From the NCBI GenBank assembly GCA_014871385.1, contig CM026425.1, positions 3,956,752-4,020,751 of the forward strand: a stretch of DNA of 64,000 nucleotides, in the 5' to 3' direction. A program made the position numbers and the translations under genes. This stretch comes from Ceratodon purpureus. Its lineage: Eukaryota > Streptophyta > Bryopsida > Pseudoditrichales > Ditrichaceae. Below are positions 38,602 through 49,274 of the stretch, piece after piece. Each line of letters begins with the position of its first letter. Position 1 is the first letter of the stretch. A model generated the notes under the pieces. It searched no databases. It had not been told where the DNA came from and saw only the letters and a list, made by a program, of their open reading frames with translations.

Positions 38602-41600
38602 GTGAGCGTCCTCGCGAACGTCATCCGGTCTGTACAGTTTGACCCGGGATCCATTCACCCTAGTATCCATTGGATATCCTTCTAGGTCTGAAAGTTGTAA
38701 TGACCCATTGGAATAAATCTTATCAACCCGGAACGGTCCCATCCAGCGAGTATGTAACTTACCCGGGAAATTCTTGTACCGGCTGTCATAGACTAGAACC
38801 AATCCTCCTTCTTCGATTCCTTTATCCGTTGTGATTCGCTTGTCATACACTTCCTTCCTTTTGGCTTGGACCTCCTTTGTCCGTTCCAATGCCTCCATCC
38901 GGTCTTCCTCCATCCGGTCGATGACCTGTAGACGGTCGTCGAGTGCATCCGTTTTATCTCCGTGGTTGGCTGCGAGTACCCTCAACGTCTCTACTTCCGT
39001 CTCGATGGACTGAAGTACCTCCTGTCCGTATACCAGATAATACGGAGTCCGTCCGGTTGTACTCTTGTGTGCCGTGTTGTACGCGTAGACCGCCGATGTC
39101 AGTTTCCGGTCCCAGTCCGTCTTATGTGAGGTCACCACCTTGGTCAGAATCTTACAGATTATTCCGTTGGCACGTTCCGTCAATCCGTTCGCCTTAGGAT
39201 TGTACGGTGTGGTCTTCCGGTGTTTGACCTCGTACTGGTTGGTCAGACCGGCCACCACTTCGTTCAGGAAATGTGTTCCCCGGTCGCTCACTATCTCCAA
39301 CGGATGGCCAAATCGCATCATTATCCTTTCGAATATGAACCGGGCGGATGTCTCGGCATCATTCTTCCGGGTGGCTCTGGCTTCTACCCACTTCGTGGCG
39401 TAGTCCGTCGCCAAAATGATGTACCGGTGCCTCTGAGTGCCTACCGGTTGAATTGGTCCAATAAAATCCACTCCCCATTTTTCAAACGGTGCTAGTGGAA
39501 CAATGGGAGTTAACGGCCAGTGATGCCGTACGGCCGGAGCTCCTATCCGTTGGCAGGGATCGCATTCTTTTATAAATTGATGAACATCCCGGTGAAGGTG
39601 TGGCCACCAGTATCCGGCCTCGCGGATCTTCTGTACGGTGATGACGGATGCATAGTGTCCTCCGGCCGGTCCATCATGCAAAGCCCGGATGACCTTCCGG
39701 CGATAGATGGGTTCTAGGCAGCGTCGGAGTTTTTCATCCGCCCCTAGTTTGAAAAGCAATTCTCCGACGAGGAAGTACGGTGCCACCCGGTGCTGAAACA
39801 CACTCTTCTCCTCCCTACTCAGTCCTTCCGGATACCTCTGAGTCTGGAGATAGTTCTTAATCCGCTGAAGATCCTGGTCCTCCCCTTCGTCCTCCTGAAT
39901 TCGGTAGACGGAAAACGTCCCTCCTACGACCGGAAGGTCGCGGGGGTCCGGTATATCCTGTATACTGGTACCAACCGGGTATCCTTCCGGGAATTCATCC
40001 GGAAACTCTGAAGATATCTCCTCCTTGCTCTCCTTCCCCCGTTGTCGCGACAAATAATCTGCATTGAGGTTAGACTTCCCGGATTTGACAATAACTTCGT
40101 AGTTGAACTCCTGAAGAAGTAATATCCACCGGGCCAACCTTCCGGACAGATCCGGTTTGTTGACTAGATACTTCAGCGAGTCATGATCCGTATGGAAGAT
40201 GACTTTGTACCCCAATAGGTAATGGCGAAATTTCTTGCACGCATAAATGACGGCTAGAGCCTCCCGTTCGGTTGTCGTGTAATTCTTCTCGGCCGGATTC
40301 ATCTGCCGGCTGGCATAATAGATGGGTCGTTCCCGGCCCTCGTCATCCAATTGCCATAGGATAGCTCCCACACACCAACCGGATGCATCCAAAGTGACAT
40401 GAAAAGATTTCGACCAATCCGGTGGGGCTAGTATAGGGGCTGTGACCAACCGTCTCTTCAGTTCTTCAAAAGCCTGTTGACGGATTTCCGTCCAGAGGTA
40501 CTCTTCTTCCTTCTTGAGCAGCTCCGTTAGTGGCATTGCCAACCGGGCATAATTCTCAATGAACCTCCGGTAGTATCCCACACACCCCAGAAATCCTCTG
40601 AGTTCCCGGAGGTTGGTGGGGGCAAGAAGGGCCAACATGACTATTACTTTTGCTACATCCACTGCTATTCCCTTCCGGCTGACTATGTGTCCGAGCAATA
40701 GTCCGGCTAACATACCGAAAAAACACTTGCCCGGATGGAGCTTGAGTTTAGTCTCCCGGCATCGCTGGAACGTTTTCCGGAGGTAGTCCAGATGTTCCAC
40801 CCACCGGCTGAACACCGCAAAGTCGTCAATGAAAACTTCCAGGAAATGTTTTAAGAAATCCTGAAATATGTCCATCATCAACCGTTGAAACGTTCCGGGA
40901 GCATTGCACAATCCGAAAGGCATCCGGTTGAAAGCGTAGGTACCCCAATCGGTGGTAAAAGTAGTTTTCAGTTGGTCCTCCTTCCGGATGGACACCTGAT
41001 TGTATCCGGAAAACCCATCTAGAAAACTGAAGCATTCCTGACCGGCCACGTGATCGAGCACCATGTCGATGAAGGGTAAAGGGAAATGATCCTTCTTCGT
41101 GGCTGCATTCAGCTTCCGGAAATCCTGACATACCCGGATTTTGACTTTACCATCCGGACCCGTTTTCTTTGGTACTACTACAATCGGTGACACCCACTCG
41201 GAGTTATTCACTGGATAAATAAAACCGGCTTCCAGCAGTTTATCTAGTTCCTCCTTCACCATCATGGAGTACTTTGGGTTGAGCCGGTACTGCCTTTGGC
41301 GAACCGGAACCGCTCCCTCCATTAGGTCGATGTGATGTTCGCCCAATTCCGGCGGTATACCCACCAGATCCGATGGAAGCCAGGCGAAGACGTCATCATA
41401 TTCCGTAAGCAGTTCCAAATACTGTGCCCGCTCCCGGTCCGTCAGTCCTTTTCCCAAATAGAAAGTCCTACCGGTTTCCGTCTTCACTGCTTCGTAATCT
41501 TCCGGTGCTACCACATTCTTGACCGGTTCGCTAGCATCCGTTTCTACGGACCCCGGAAGGGCTGACCAGGGTAAGTCACTGGTCCTTGACCCGGATATCC

Positions 41601-42276
41601 CTGTTTTGATTATCCCATCTGCGAACTGTCCTTTAATCCATTCGGAGGTCAACGGAACGCTTGCTTCTCCTAGGGCCCGGTCATCGTCCTTCCTGCCTTC
41701 CGGTGGTCGGTTCGGTACTTCGGTTCCATCCGGCTTCTGTTCAGGTACCGGGTTACGGAATCCCAGATCTTCTTCTGATACCTCCCGGAATTCTTGTACA
41801 TGATATGACTGCAGGGAATCCGAGTTTTCTGAACTTGTCCAATCGGAAGTGTAACCATCCGTCTCACTTGTTTCCCCCAGATGGAGCTCCGGTTTCCACG
41901 ATAGCAAAACAGCCGGATCCCCGAAAGTAAAAGCCTTCTTCGCCCAATTTACCTTGACTCCGGCTAGATATAGCCACGGCCGTCCGAGTAACAGTGGAAA
42001 CGGATTTCCTTCCTCCACCCGGATAACCAAATAGTTGAGCGGGTAAGTGAGTCCGGAAATCTTTGTCGGTACTGCCGACAGTTTTCCCACTGGTACTACT
42101 CGGGACTGATCTGCCATCCGTAGAGTCTGATTGGTAGGCTCAAAGACAGTGTACCCTAAATCATTGGCCGTACTCTCCAGTAGTAGATTTACTCCGGATC
42201 CTCCATCTACCGGTACCTTCTGGATAAGGCATCCGTCGATCTCCACAGCTATTTCCGGAGCCCCGAAATCCTCCAT
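38596..42276 (-). CDS. Element B pol
   Basis: 1226 residues. About 25: protease site VDGGSGVNLL. About 320-500: reverse transcriptase (EWVSPIVVVPKK, FLDGFSGYNQ, MPFGLCNAPGTFQ, FIDDFAVFS). About 630: RNase H (TLDASGWCVGA). About 870: integrase zinc site ending CDPCQR; about 935: KWGVDFIGP catalytic region with SDRGTHFLNE. C-terminal GPFRVDKIYSNGSLQL tail, no chromodomain. Clearly related to the element A enzyme but well diverged. Confidence 0.9.
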   Translation of the reverse strand: MEDFGAPEIAVEIDGCLIQKVPVDGGSGVNLLLESTANDLGYTVFEPTNQTLRMADQSRVVPVGKLSAVPTKISGLTYPLNYLVIRVEEGNPFPLLLGRPWLYLAGVKVNWAKKAFTFGDPAVLLSWKPELHLGETSETDGYTSDWTSSENSDSLQSYHVQEFREVSEEDLGFRNPVPEQKPDGTEVPNRPPEGRKDDDRALGEASVPLTSEWIKGQFADGIIKTGISGSRTSDLPWSALPGSVETDASEPVKNVVAPEDYEAVKTETGRTFYLGKGLTDRERAQYLELLTEYDDVFAWLPSDLVGIPPELGEHHIDLMEGAVPVRQRQYRLNPKYSMMVKEELDKLLEAGFIYPVNNSEWVSPIVVVPKKTGPDGKVKIRVCQDFRKLNAATKKDHFPLPFIDMVLDHVAGQECFSFLDGFSGYNQVSIRKEDQLKTTFTTDWGTYAFNRMPFGLCNAPGTFQRLMMDIFQDFLKHFLEVFIDDFAVFSRWVEHLDYLRKTFQRCRETKLKLHPGKCFFGMLAGLLLGHIVSRKGIAVDVAKVIVMLALLAPTNLRELRGFLGCVGYYRRFIENYARLAMPLTELLKKEEEYLWTEIRQQAFEELKRRLVTAPILAPPDWSKSFHVTLDASGWCVGAILWQLDDEGRERPIYYASRQMNPAEKNYTTTEREALAVIYACKKFRHYLLGYKVIFHTDHDSLKYLVNKPDLSGRLARWILLLQEFNYEVIVKSGKSNLNADYLSRQRGKESKEEISSEFPDEFPEGYPVGTSIQDIPDPRDLPVVGGTFSVYRIQEDEGEDQDLQRIKNYLQTQRYPEGLSREEKSVFQHRVAPYFLVGELLFKLGADEKLRRCLEPIYRRKVIRALHDGPAGGHYASVITVQKIREAGYWWPHLHRDVHQFIKECDPCQRIGAPAVRHHWPLTPIVPLAPFEKWGVDFIGPIQPVGTQRHRYIILATDYATKWVEARATRKNDAETSARFIFERIMMRFGHPLEIVSDRGTHFLNEVVAGLTNQYEVKHRKTTPYNPKANGLTERANGIICKILTKVVTSHKTDWDRKLTSAVYAYNTAHKSTTGRTPYYLVYGQEVLQSIETEVETLRVLAANHGDKTDALDDRLQVIDRMEEDRMEALERTKEVQAKRKEVYDKRITTDKGIEEGGLVLVYDSRYKNFPGKLHTRWMGPFRVDKIYSNGSLQLSDLEGYPMDTRVNGSRVKLYRPDDVREDAHG

Positions 42277-42420
42277 CTCGGCGAAATTAATTGCGACGGA
42301 AGGCAGCTTAATCTTCCGTTTACGGGTCCGGATTAAGCCGGACTTAACCTGCTTCTGATAATTAGGATTATCATGTAACAGTTGTCCTATGGTGACATTG
42401 GCCGGCTGGGCCTGAATATC

Positions 42421-42780
42421 CTAGAGGATGTCGTACCTGTCGGCTTTCGCCCGGACCTCCGGTTGGATAATTTCCGGAATCTCGCTGAATGTCACCTTCC
42501 GGCCCTCCTGTACTTGAGGTAACCCAGCAATTACCTCCGGTCCAATATCCGGCATAGTTGGTAGGGTCTTGACCCCTTTTTCAACCGGGACCGTCTCCGG
42601 GGGCACCTCCTTCTCTGATTCCCCGGAAGTTTCTGAAGATTCCGGTCGGCTACTCTCTTTCCTCTGTGACCTGGTCCGAACACCAGATTTCCTCTTCTTC
42701 TTTTCTGAATCCTGTCTCCGGGTGGAACTACGCGAACTGACCTGATGGATACCCACGCCGGTCTCTCCTTGTGGTTCCAC
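42421..42780 (-). CDS. Element B gag-pol linker frame
   Basis: 119 residues, Ser/Arg/Glu-rich, between gag and the protease. By position it corresponds to the linker after the zinc knuckles in the element A polyprotein. No domain. Confidence 0.5.
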   Translation of the reverse strand: MEPQGETGVGIHQVSSRSSTRRQDSEKKKRKSGVRTRSQRKESSRPESSETSGESEKEVPPETVPVEKGVKTLPTMPDIGPEVIAGLPQVQEGRKVTFSEIPEIIQPEVRAKADRYDIL

Positions 42781-42789
42781 CGGTAACCG

Positions 42790-44355
42790 TCAATTTGGCG
42801 GATTCTCTACCCCGTCTTTGTGACCGTAGTTGAGCCCGGTACGCTCCCGAGGAGGTTCTTCCACTTGCTTATAGATAGCCCTAGGTCTAACCGGTTGTTG
42901 GCATTGGGGTGACTTATGGCCGTACTGACCACAGTTTTGACACGGAAGTTCCAACGGTGCGCCTTGACCTCCTCGGTGTGGACAATTGTTAGCATAATGA
43001 CCGGCTTCTCCACAAATATAACAGCATCCAAACTGCCGTTCCACCGAGACGGGTGGTCGTGCCGGCGGGGCCGGATGTCCACCGGATGGATAGCCCATTC
43101 CGGGTCGCGGTCTGATAACCGGCTGCATCATCCGTCCACGGCCATAGGCCGGGTTTACCTGGTAAACCGGTAGCATCTCCACTTCCTCCTCTTCATAAGC
43201 AGGTTCCGCAAAGAATACTGACCCCTCTTCATCCACAAACTGCACTCTCTTGGGCGCTCCGTGTGGGCATTCCCGGTTGTAATGTCCCGGCTTTCCGCAG
43301 TTGGTGCACCACACATTGTTCCGGACGGTGGGCAGCGCTTTCCGTGCTTTCTTCTCTTCCGCCATCTGGACTTTGAGTTCTTCAATGCTGTTCACCAGAT
43401 CTTTGATCATCCGTTTCTCCGATGGGTATTCCTCCTTTACTCGGACTATTGTCCGTTCTTTGTCCTTCCGGTAGCCCTTGCTACCTGACGCCTTCCGTCG
43501 TGAGCGGTCCTCCTCACTGCTGCTGCTTCCGGTTTCCGAGCTATCTTCGGAGCTGGATCCACTGGATTCTGAACTAGAATCCCGGCTCCTCCGGACCTTT
43601 CGGAGACGTCTAGAGGTCTTCCCTGCCTTACGGTACTGTCGTATGGACTGCTTGGAGTTTTCATAGTTCTGGGCGGCCTCCATGGCCTCCGGTAAAGTCT
43701 GTGGCCGGGTCTGCCTTACTTGGAACCCCATCCGGTCGGGTAACCCAGCGACGTACCATTCTACCTGGATACTGTTTGCAATTCCGGGACTTAGTTTATG
43801 AATTAAACTCCTAACCCTCTGTCCGTACCGGCGGACCGACTCTTCCGGCTCCATCCGGATTTTACTAAGTTTTCCCAATGTGCGGGCTTCTCCTCCTACC
43901 TCCCGGAAGGCCCTCCGGAAGGCATCGGATAGCAAACCCCAACTCCTTCGCACGTTGTCCGGTTCCTCTTGGTACCACTGGAGTGCCTCCTTCTTGAGTA
44001 ATCCCTGGAACAACCGTAACTTGATTGCTTCGTCCTCTTGGTTGGCAGCAGCCGTGGCGTTGAACTCGCTTAGCCATTCGTCCACGTCCTCCCGGCCATC
44101 GCCCCTGAACTTCCGATACTTCAGCCTGGAGAACGTCCGGGCCATAGGAAGACCCGCTACCGGTCCTCCGGTCACCGGCCCGGGTGGTACTGTCCCACCC
44201 TGACCTCCGGGTCCGGAAGTCCCGGCTATCTCTTGATCTGTGTCTTCAATGAATTCTGCTCTAGTAGTGACGAATGGTCTGGCTTCCGTCTCCTGATCAC
44301 CCTTCTTCTTTCTACTAGACCTCCGTACTCCTTCCGGCTCAGAATTCGGATTCAT
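42790..44355 (-). CDS. Element B gag
   Basis: 521 residues from MNPNSEPEGVRRSSRKK. About 85-230: gag domain (FRGDGREDVDEWLSEF, ALQWYQEEP). Ser/Arg-rich linker. Three CCHC knuckles at about 350, 447 and 473 (CTNCGKPGHYNREC, CYICGEAGHYANNC, CQNCGQYGHKSPQC). Confidence 0.9.
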   Translation of the reverse strand: MNPNSEPEGVRRSSRKKKGDQETEARPFVTTRAEFIEDTDQEIAGTSGPGGQGGTVPPGPVTGGPVAGLPMARTFSRLKYRKFRGDGREDVDEWLSEFNATAAANQEDEAIKLRLFQGLLKKEALQWYQEEPDNVRRSWGLLSDAFRRAFREVGGEARTLGKLSKIRMEPEESVRRYGQRVRSLIHKLSPGIANSIQVEWYVAGLPDRMGFQVRQTRPQTLPEAMEAAQNYENSKQSIRQYRKAGKTSRRLRKVRRSRDSSSESSGSSSEDSSETGSSSSEEDRSRRKASGSKGYRKDKERTIVRVKEEYPSEKRMIKDLVNSIEELKVQMAEEKKARKALPTVRNNVWCTNCGKPGHYNRECPHGAPKRVQFVDEEGSVFFAEPAYEEEEVEMLPVYQVNPAYGRGRMMQPVIRPRPGMGYPSGGHPAPPARPPVSVERQFGCCYICGEAGHYANNCPHRGGQGAPLELPCQNCGQYGHKSPQCQQPVRPRAIYKQVEEPPRERTGLNYGHKDGVENPPN

Positions 44356-44420
44356 GCGTTTTCTACACCCTGACTTGGGTTAGTGACAACCGTAGAAATC
44401 CGGAGAAAGAAAATCATATA

Positions 44421-44440
44421 GATCCCCGGCAGCGGCGCCA
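44421..44440 (-). other. Element B primer-binding site (tRNA-Asp)
   Basis: TGGCGCCGCTGCCGGGG on the minus strand, 9 bp inside the 5' LTR; same core as in element A. Confidence 0.9.
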
Positions 44441-45507
44441 AAAATCACATGTAGCACGACGTGGTATACGTATTCCTCCGGAAGGCACTTAATTCACACT
44501 AACTACCCTCCAAAGTAAACCACTCCGTGTTCGTTCCCACGAAGACCTATAGTTTTCTTTCTTTTAGACTTTAACGGAAATCACCACCAGTGTCCGACCG
44601 TACTCCGTCTTACAGACGGTTGGACGAATCCGGTAGTTTTTGCCTCGTTCCTATTTTCCGGCTTTTTAGACTAGTGGCCGGTTCCCACTGATCCGTCTAT
44701 CCTTTAAAGTGGCTGGATTTTCCACCGTCCCGTAACTTATAGTGGCTGGACACCCCACTGTTCCTATCTACCACCCGAGAAGTGGAGTAATAATCCTTCC
44801 GTACGGCTAGGGACCGGTCCGGATAACTACTCAGTGCCGGTTACGGATACGGAAATCATACTACAATGACATCACCTTACGGCTGCGCAGTATTCTACTA
44901 TACTATCTCCCTTCCGGATTGGTTCGCAGTAGGACATCCGGCTTTTATCCCATCTACAGGAAGCGACCGGTCCGTTTCCGGATCCCGGTGTACACACGGC
45001 TCTCCGTGTCCTTGAGACTACCAGCCCTGCTGCAATACGTCTCTCCTTCCCTACGGGCTCCTTCCGGGACTGGAAACCGTCAACACTCGACGCTTGACAC
45101 CTCCCCAGTCTCTCCGGGCGCTCTCCTGACCTTCCTACTGTTCAACACTCCTCCGGAACACTACTGAAGACAATAGAACCACAAACCATACGGCAACGGA
45201 CCCGTCAGCAGCCGGTTGACACAACAATTCCAAAAGTATATTCTCAATTGCAACAACAAAACGGCGTACAAAAACAAGGCCCCGGCCTTGGAAAAACGTC
45301 TATCTTAAATACTAAAACCTATCGGTTCCTAAAGCGACCAAGTGGCCCACCGAGATCCAGAAATTCCGGATCTTGGATCCGGAAATCCCGGACCGGTGGC
45401 CGCCTTCTATTCCTAGTTACTGCTGCTATCTATCCGGATTGGCAGCCGGGTGCACTGGAGCCCCATCGTTAGTCGCTGCCATTTTATCCGGTCCTTATCC
45501 TAAAACC

Positions 45508-47376
45508 CTACTCCTTGTGCTTATCGAGCCGGGGACTGTGCCGGGTTCCGTCCAACCGTTCCTTCTTCTGTACCCGCTTCAGTTTCTTCAACGGGGGGTC
45601 TTCTTCCGGAGCCGCAGATGCTGACGGCTCACTGGACTTCCGGGATCGTTCTGCTTGAGCTGCCGGGGATGGAGATCGTGCCGCCACCGGAACTGCGCTG
45701 AGATCCACCTGGAGCGTTTCCGGAGATCCCTGTACCGGTATAAAATCTAACGGTGGTGGTCTCTGGTCCGGTTCCAAGGGAATGTTTCCGGGGTTAACAG
45801 TCTCGACTCCATCCAAGTTGGGTAGAGTGTGCAGACTGCTCAAGGTGTCCGGAATAGGATCCTCCAGCGGGTGTCCTATCTCCTGTTGGGCGGGCCGGAT
45901 GGCCGACCGTATCGGAGAGGCTGGAGGTGGCACCGGTGCCGGTTCCCTGGTTGGGGACGGTGGTCTGGGATCCTCTTGATTTGCCGGTGGCCCTGATGAC
46001 GGACAGGCCTCTGCGTAACCGAGGATTTCCACCAGGTTCTTCATCATCGTCCATGTGTCCCTCATCACCTGTGTCCGGTCGTGCATGAACTTTATAATAT
46101 TCTTCGTAGTCGGATCCGGTTGACGGGTCAGGAAAGCCTGGTAAACGGCGCACTGATTGGCCACATCTACCGGAAGAGCTAAAGTGGCCTTGATCTCAGC
46201 GACCGACCGGATGGCCTCGACTGCCCGGTCACGGGCGTCATTGAAATCCTTCCGGGCATCACGCACCTCCTCCTCGAGCTTCCGATTCGTCTCCCGGTAC
46301 TTCGCCAGCCGGTCCATGTGCTTCTCCTGGAGACCGGCCAAGTCCCGGTGCTTGCGAAGAATGCTCAGGCAATCCTCCAACTGGTCCGAACCCGTAAGGA
46401 TCATTACCTCCCTAGCCAACCGGCCCTCCGCCTTCCTAGTCGACTGTAAGAACCGGGCATATGTCGTTGCCTGCTCCGATAGGTTAACTAAGTCCTGGTA
46501 CGGATCTCCGGTGTGCTCCGGTGGTCCGGTGGGCTGTTGGATCTCCGTGTTCAGGGTTCGCTTGGCCGGTGCGGGAGTCCGAGGTGATCCGGATGGCTGT
46601 CCCTTTTCCGGGCTAGGACGGGGTCTCTTAGCCGGCGTGGGGGAGACCTCAATAACATCATCCTCGTCGTCCTGGTCGGACACTTCTTCCGGCTCAGCGA
46701 ACTGCTGATAGCTTAAGAGCATATCGTACTCCCGGACCTCTTCAGCACTCAACAGTCCCTTAGTACGGTAGAGGTGAATGAGGAAAGACGGAAGGCAGGT
46801 GGCCTGCTTCTTGGTCTTCCGGAGATTGGCCACCTGTCGGTCGACTATCGTCTTCATCATGACCCCCCAGTCCACCGTGAATTCACCGATCATGGCCCCA
46901 ATGAAAACGGACGCCCACTTGTTGGTGATCCGTTTGGGCTTTTCCGGATGGAAAATAGGGTTCATAAACCCTACTACTCTCCGGGCCTCCGGATCCGCAA
47001 TGTCATCCAGCCCCCATCCTTCTCTCGGGTCTCCGGTCCCCTTGAGATACTGATGTATGAAGTCCCGGGGCTCCGGCGTCGAGACCTCGCCGCCGGAGTT
47101 CTTGAAACCATACGTCTCCCTCCAGAGTTGTGCCGACCACTTATCCGGCTCTCCCCGGATGGTTCCTCGATTCTCAGGATTCTTGACGAGGATCTCTTGG
47201 GCCGGAAGGGCAAGCTTCCAACCCCATGCCTTGTCCAGTAGGACCTCACAACCCATAGACTCTAAGGCGGTCCGGAGGAGCTCCTTCTCCTTCTCTCCGG
47301 CCGGTATCAACGGCATTACCCGTTGTACCCTGAACGACTGTCCTTCCGCCGCCGGTTCCTTCCCTTTCCTACCCAT
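45508..47376 (-). CDS. LTR-encoded ORF of element B, 5' LTR copy (622 residues)
   Basis: Same as the copy at 36127-37995 with one residue change (Gly to Cys in the Pro-rich part). Here the ORF lies about 200 bp after the LTR TATA box and before the primer-binding site, so it should be the first ORF of the genomic RNA. That both copies are open over 1.87 kb is partly explained by LTR homogenisation at insertion. Confidence 0.75.
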   Translation of the reverse strand: MGRKGKEPAAEGQSFRVQRVMPLIPAGEKEKELLRTALESMGCEVLLDKAWGWKLALPAQEILVKNPENRGTIRGEPDKWSAQLWRETYGFKNSGGEVSTPEPRDFIHQYLKGTGDPREGWGLDDIADPEARRVVGFMNPIFHPEKPKRITNKWASVFIGAMIGEFTVDWGVMMKTIVDRQVANLRKTKKQATCLPSFLIHLYRTKGLLSAEEVREYDMLLSYQQFAEPEEVSDQDDEDDVIEVSPTPAKRPRPSPEKGQPSGSPRTPAPAKRTLNTEIQQPTGPPEHTGDPYQDLVNLSEQATTYARFLQSTRKAEGRLAREVMILTGSDQLEDCLSILRKHRDLAGLQEKHMDRLAKYRETNRKLEEEVRDARKDFNDARDRAVEAIRSVAEIKATLALPVDVANQCAVYQAFLTRQPDPTTKNIIKFMHDRTQVMRDTWTMMKNLVEILGYAEACPSSGPPANQEDPRPPSPTREPAPVPPPASPIRSAIRPAQQEIGHPLEDPIPDTLSSLHTLPNLDGVETVNPGNIPLEPDQRPPPLDFIPVQGSPETLQVDLSAVPVAARSPSPAAQAERSRKSSEPSASAAPEEDPPLKKLKRVQKKERLDGTRHSPRLDKHKE

Positions 47377-47576
47377 TCTGCTAAGTCCTCCTCTCCGTCA
47401 CTCCGGTAACACCTGCACGCACGATCCTCACCACAATCTCTCGCCTAACGGAAACACTTCCGTCTCACCGTCTCTCTCCTACCGTCTAACCCTAACTGCG
47501 CCCACCGCCTTAGAGCGCAAGGACCCGTCGTGCCACAAAATGACAAAGAGAAAGGAAGAGCATGGCGGTCCTTCCT

Positions 47577-47587
47577 CCTTTTATACC
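47577..47587 (-). promoter_or_regulatory. TATA box of element B LTR (5' copy)
   Basis: GGTATAAAAGG on the minus strand; probable core promoter of the element transcript. Confidence 0.65.
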
Positions 47588-47965
47588 TGCCCTCGCGCCC
47601 ACCCGTTCGTAGCTCATCATGACGGACGGTCGTAGCCCCTCATCATTGGACGGTCGCGACCGGCGGCGTTTTAATGGTTGCAGCCATTATCCCCGTGTGC
47701 GTTGTACCTTTTGGTGGTTATCCTTAAGTCTGCCAGGTCAGGGCTCTGTCATATGGACTGTACCCGTCTCTCCTCCACCGCAGACGACCGGATCTCACCC
47801 GGCTGGCCTTCCGGTCACTTATTTATTCAACCGACCGGCTTAACCGGTTGTTTTACTTATAGGCTTAGTACTTCCGTATTTCTAACATAAAATTTTTAAT
47901 TTTTTTATCATTTTCCTACCGGAATTAGTATTCCGGTGTGTCAACCGTGGAAATCACTTTCCACA

Positions 47966-48452
47966 AAGAAGGGAGGCAATGATCATCATAGTTCCAAATG
48001 GGCATTTAATTTTCCCTCTCAGTTGCAATAAAACTAATAATCCACCTAGATTTTGGATTATGAAATCAATCCCAAGTTGCGAACAGACGTACACGTAGTT
48101 ATAACAGGGCCGACGGTATAATCATAAAACGTAACACGCTCGATACGTCTAGGGGTTATGATATCATTCATAATACACCCTATCACACGAGTATCACTCG
48201 AGAACAGAATTGATAGTCGCCCCCGGACATGTATTGGCATCATGAACTTATTAGTGACCACGCATGTACAAGTATGATTACAGTATCATCAATGCTTTAA
48301 CAATTAAAGTTTCATGATTCCAATACTTAAGGATTCGATATCATGATAAACCAGCCTTATTCGGCTGCAAAGCAGTGTCCGACCCGTTGTCCGATAGGTG
48401 CCGGACAATGGTCGACACCAATCCGACCTTCGCAGACCTGCAACTACGCTAA
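47966..48452. other. Non-coding flank, no gene seen
   Basis: Mixed AT-rich DNA between element B and the MITE; starts with the AAGAA target duplication. Confidence 0.5.
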
Positions 48453-49192
48453 AGGGGGAGAGCACAATAAAGTGGACCACAAAGTGACGCATGTGATCAT
48501 TTGGAAGTGATTATGAAGTGTGCTGTTTTTCAAAGCTCAAATCTGATTTTGAGCATTTTGGTGTAGTTTTTGAGCATTTTAGTCACTTTCTAAGGTGTCA
48601 TAAGGTGTCTTACACACACCTTCATAAAAAGAACATCCTGAATTGAAACTAAATTTGACCACTAGTTCTAAATCATGAAAACAAACTTTTCCAAAGTCTT
48701 GATTTCTTCATTTACAGCCCTCTATTGTCTTTAGAAGATGTTTTTTCCAATTTAAAAAACAATGTTTGGTAAAAAAAAACACACAAAAAGTACCGCCAAA
48801 GTGACCCTCCTAAAAAACATCTCGGCGGTACTTTAGGAACCCTAAACTAATTAATGAGTATATGAATTTACTATTTTAGAATACCTCTTACACATACAGA
48901 GGGCTGCACTTCATCAAAAGTGATTTCAAACAAAACCCTAAACCGTTATGTTCACTTTTCCAAATGACTGCATTCACTTTGCCCGACTTCGGCGTCTCTG
49001 TTTTCCATTGTAAACTCAATTTATTTTCCCACAACTTTGGGAAGTTCAAGAAGATCAAGTCTACTTTCCGTATCCCAAACTTAATTTTGCGTCGACTTAA
49101 CGGAGATCCCCCTTTCTCTAGTGTTTATGAAAGGGGCTGAAATTGGGGAAAAGATAAGCACTTTTTTGGTTCACTTTATTGTGCTTCCCCCC
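48453..49192. mobile_element. MITE-like element with inverted ends and TAA target duplication (PIF/Harbinger-like)
   Basis: Left end GGGGGAGAGCACAATAAAG and right end (reversed) GGGGGGAAGCACAATAAAG are near-perfect terminal inverted repeats that continue as TGGACCACAAAGTG versus TGAACCAAAAAAGTG. TAA lies outside both ends (48450-48452, 49193-49195), the target preference of PIF/Harbinger elements. About 740 bp, no ORF. An internal foldback AAAGTACCGCC..GGCGGTACTTT lies at about 48786-48834. Confidence 0.75.
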
Positions 49193-49274
49193 TAAACCCT
49201 AAGCATAGCAGGTCTTGATGTACTAAACTGCGATGTTCGGTACTCTACACCTTAGTGTTTCAACGAACAATATC

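Larger units (their letters stand above)
35069..47965 (-). mobile_element. Element B: Ty3/gypsy LTR retrotransposon, 12.9 kb, with ORF-bearing LTRs
   Basis: Minus strand: 5' LTR 44450-47965, tRNA-Asp primer-binding site, gag, pol, polypurine tract, 3' LTR 35069-38584. LTRs are 3,516 bp; I noticed two base differences between them, so the insertion is young. AAGAA flanks both sides (35064-35068 and 47966-47970), a clean 5-bp target duplication. gag and pol are not one continuous frame: one to three breaks, or recoding of the kind gypsy elements use. Otherwise all parts are present. Rich in CCGG/TCCGG compared with element A, so a different family of the same broad lineage. Confidence 0.95.
44450..47965 (-). 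repeat. Element B 5' LTR
   Basis: 3,516 bp copy of 35069-38584. Two differences noticed, near 45350 (36... copy has T for C) and near 46005. Confidence 0.95.
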
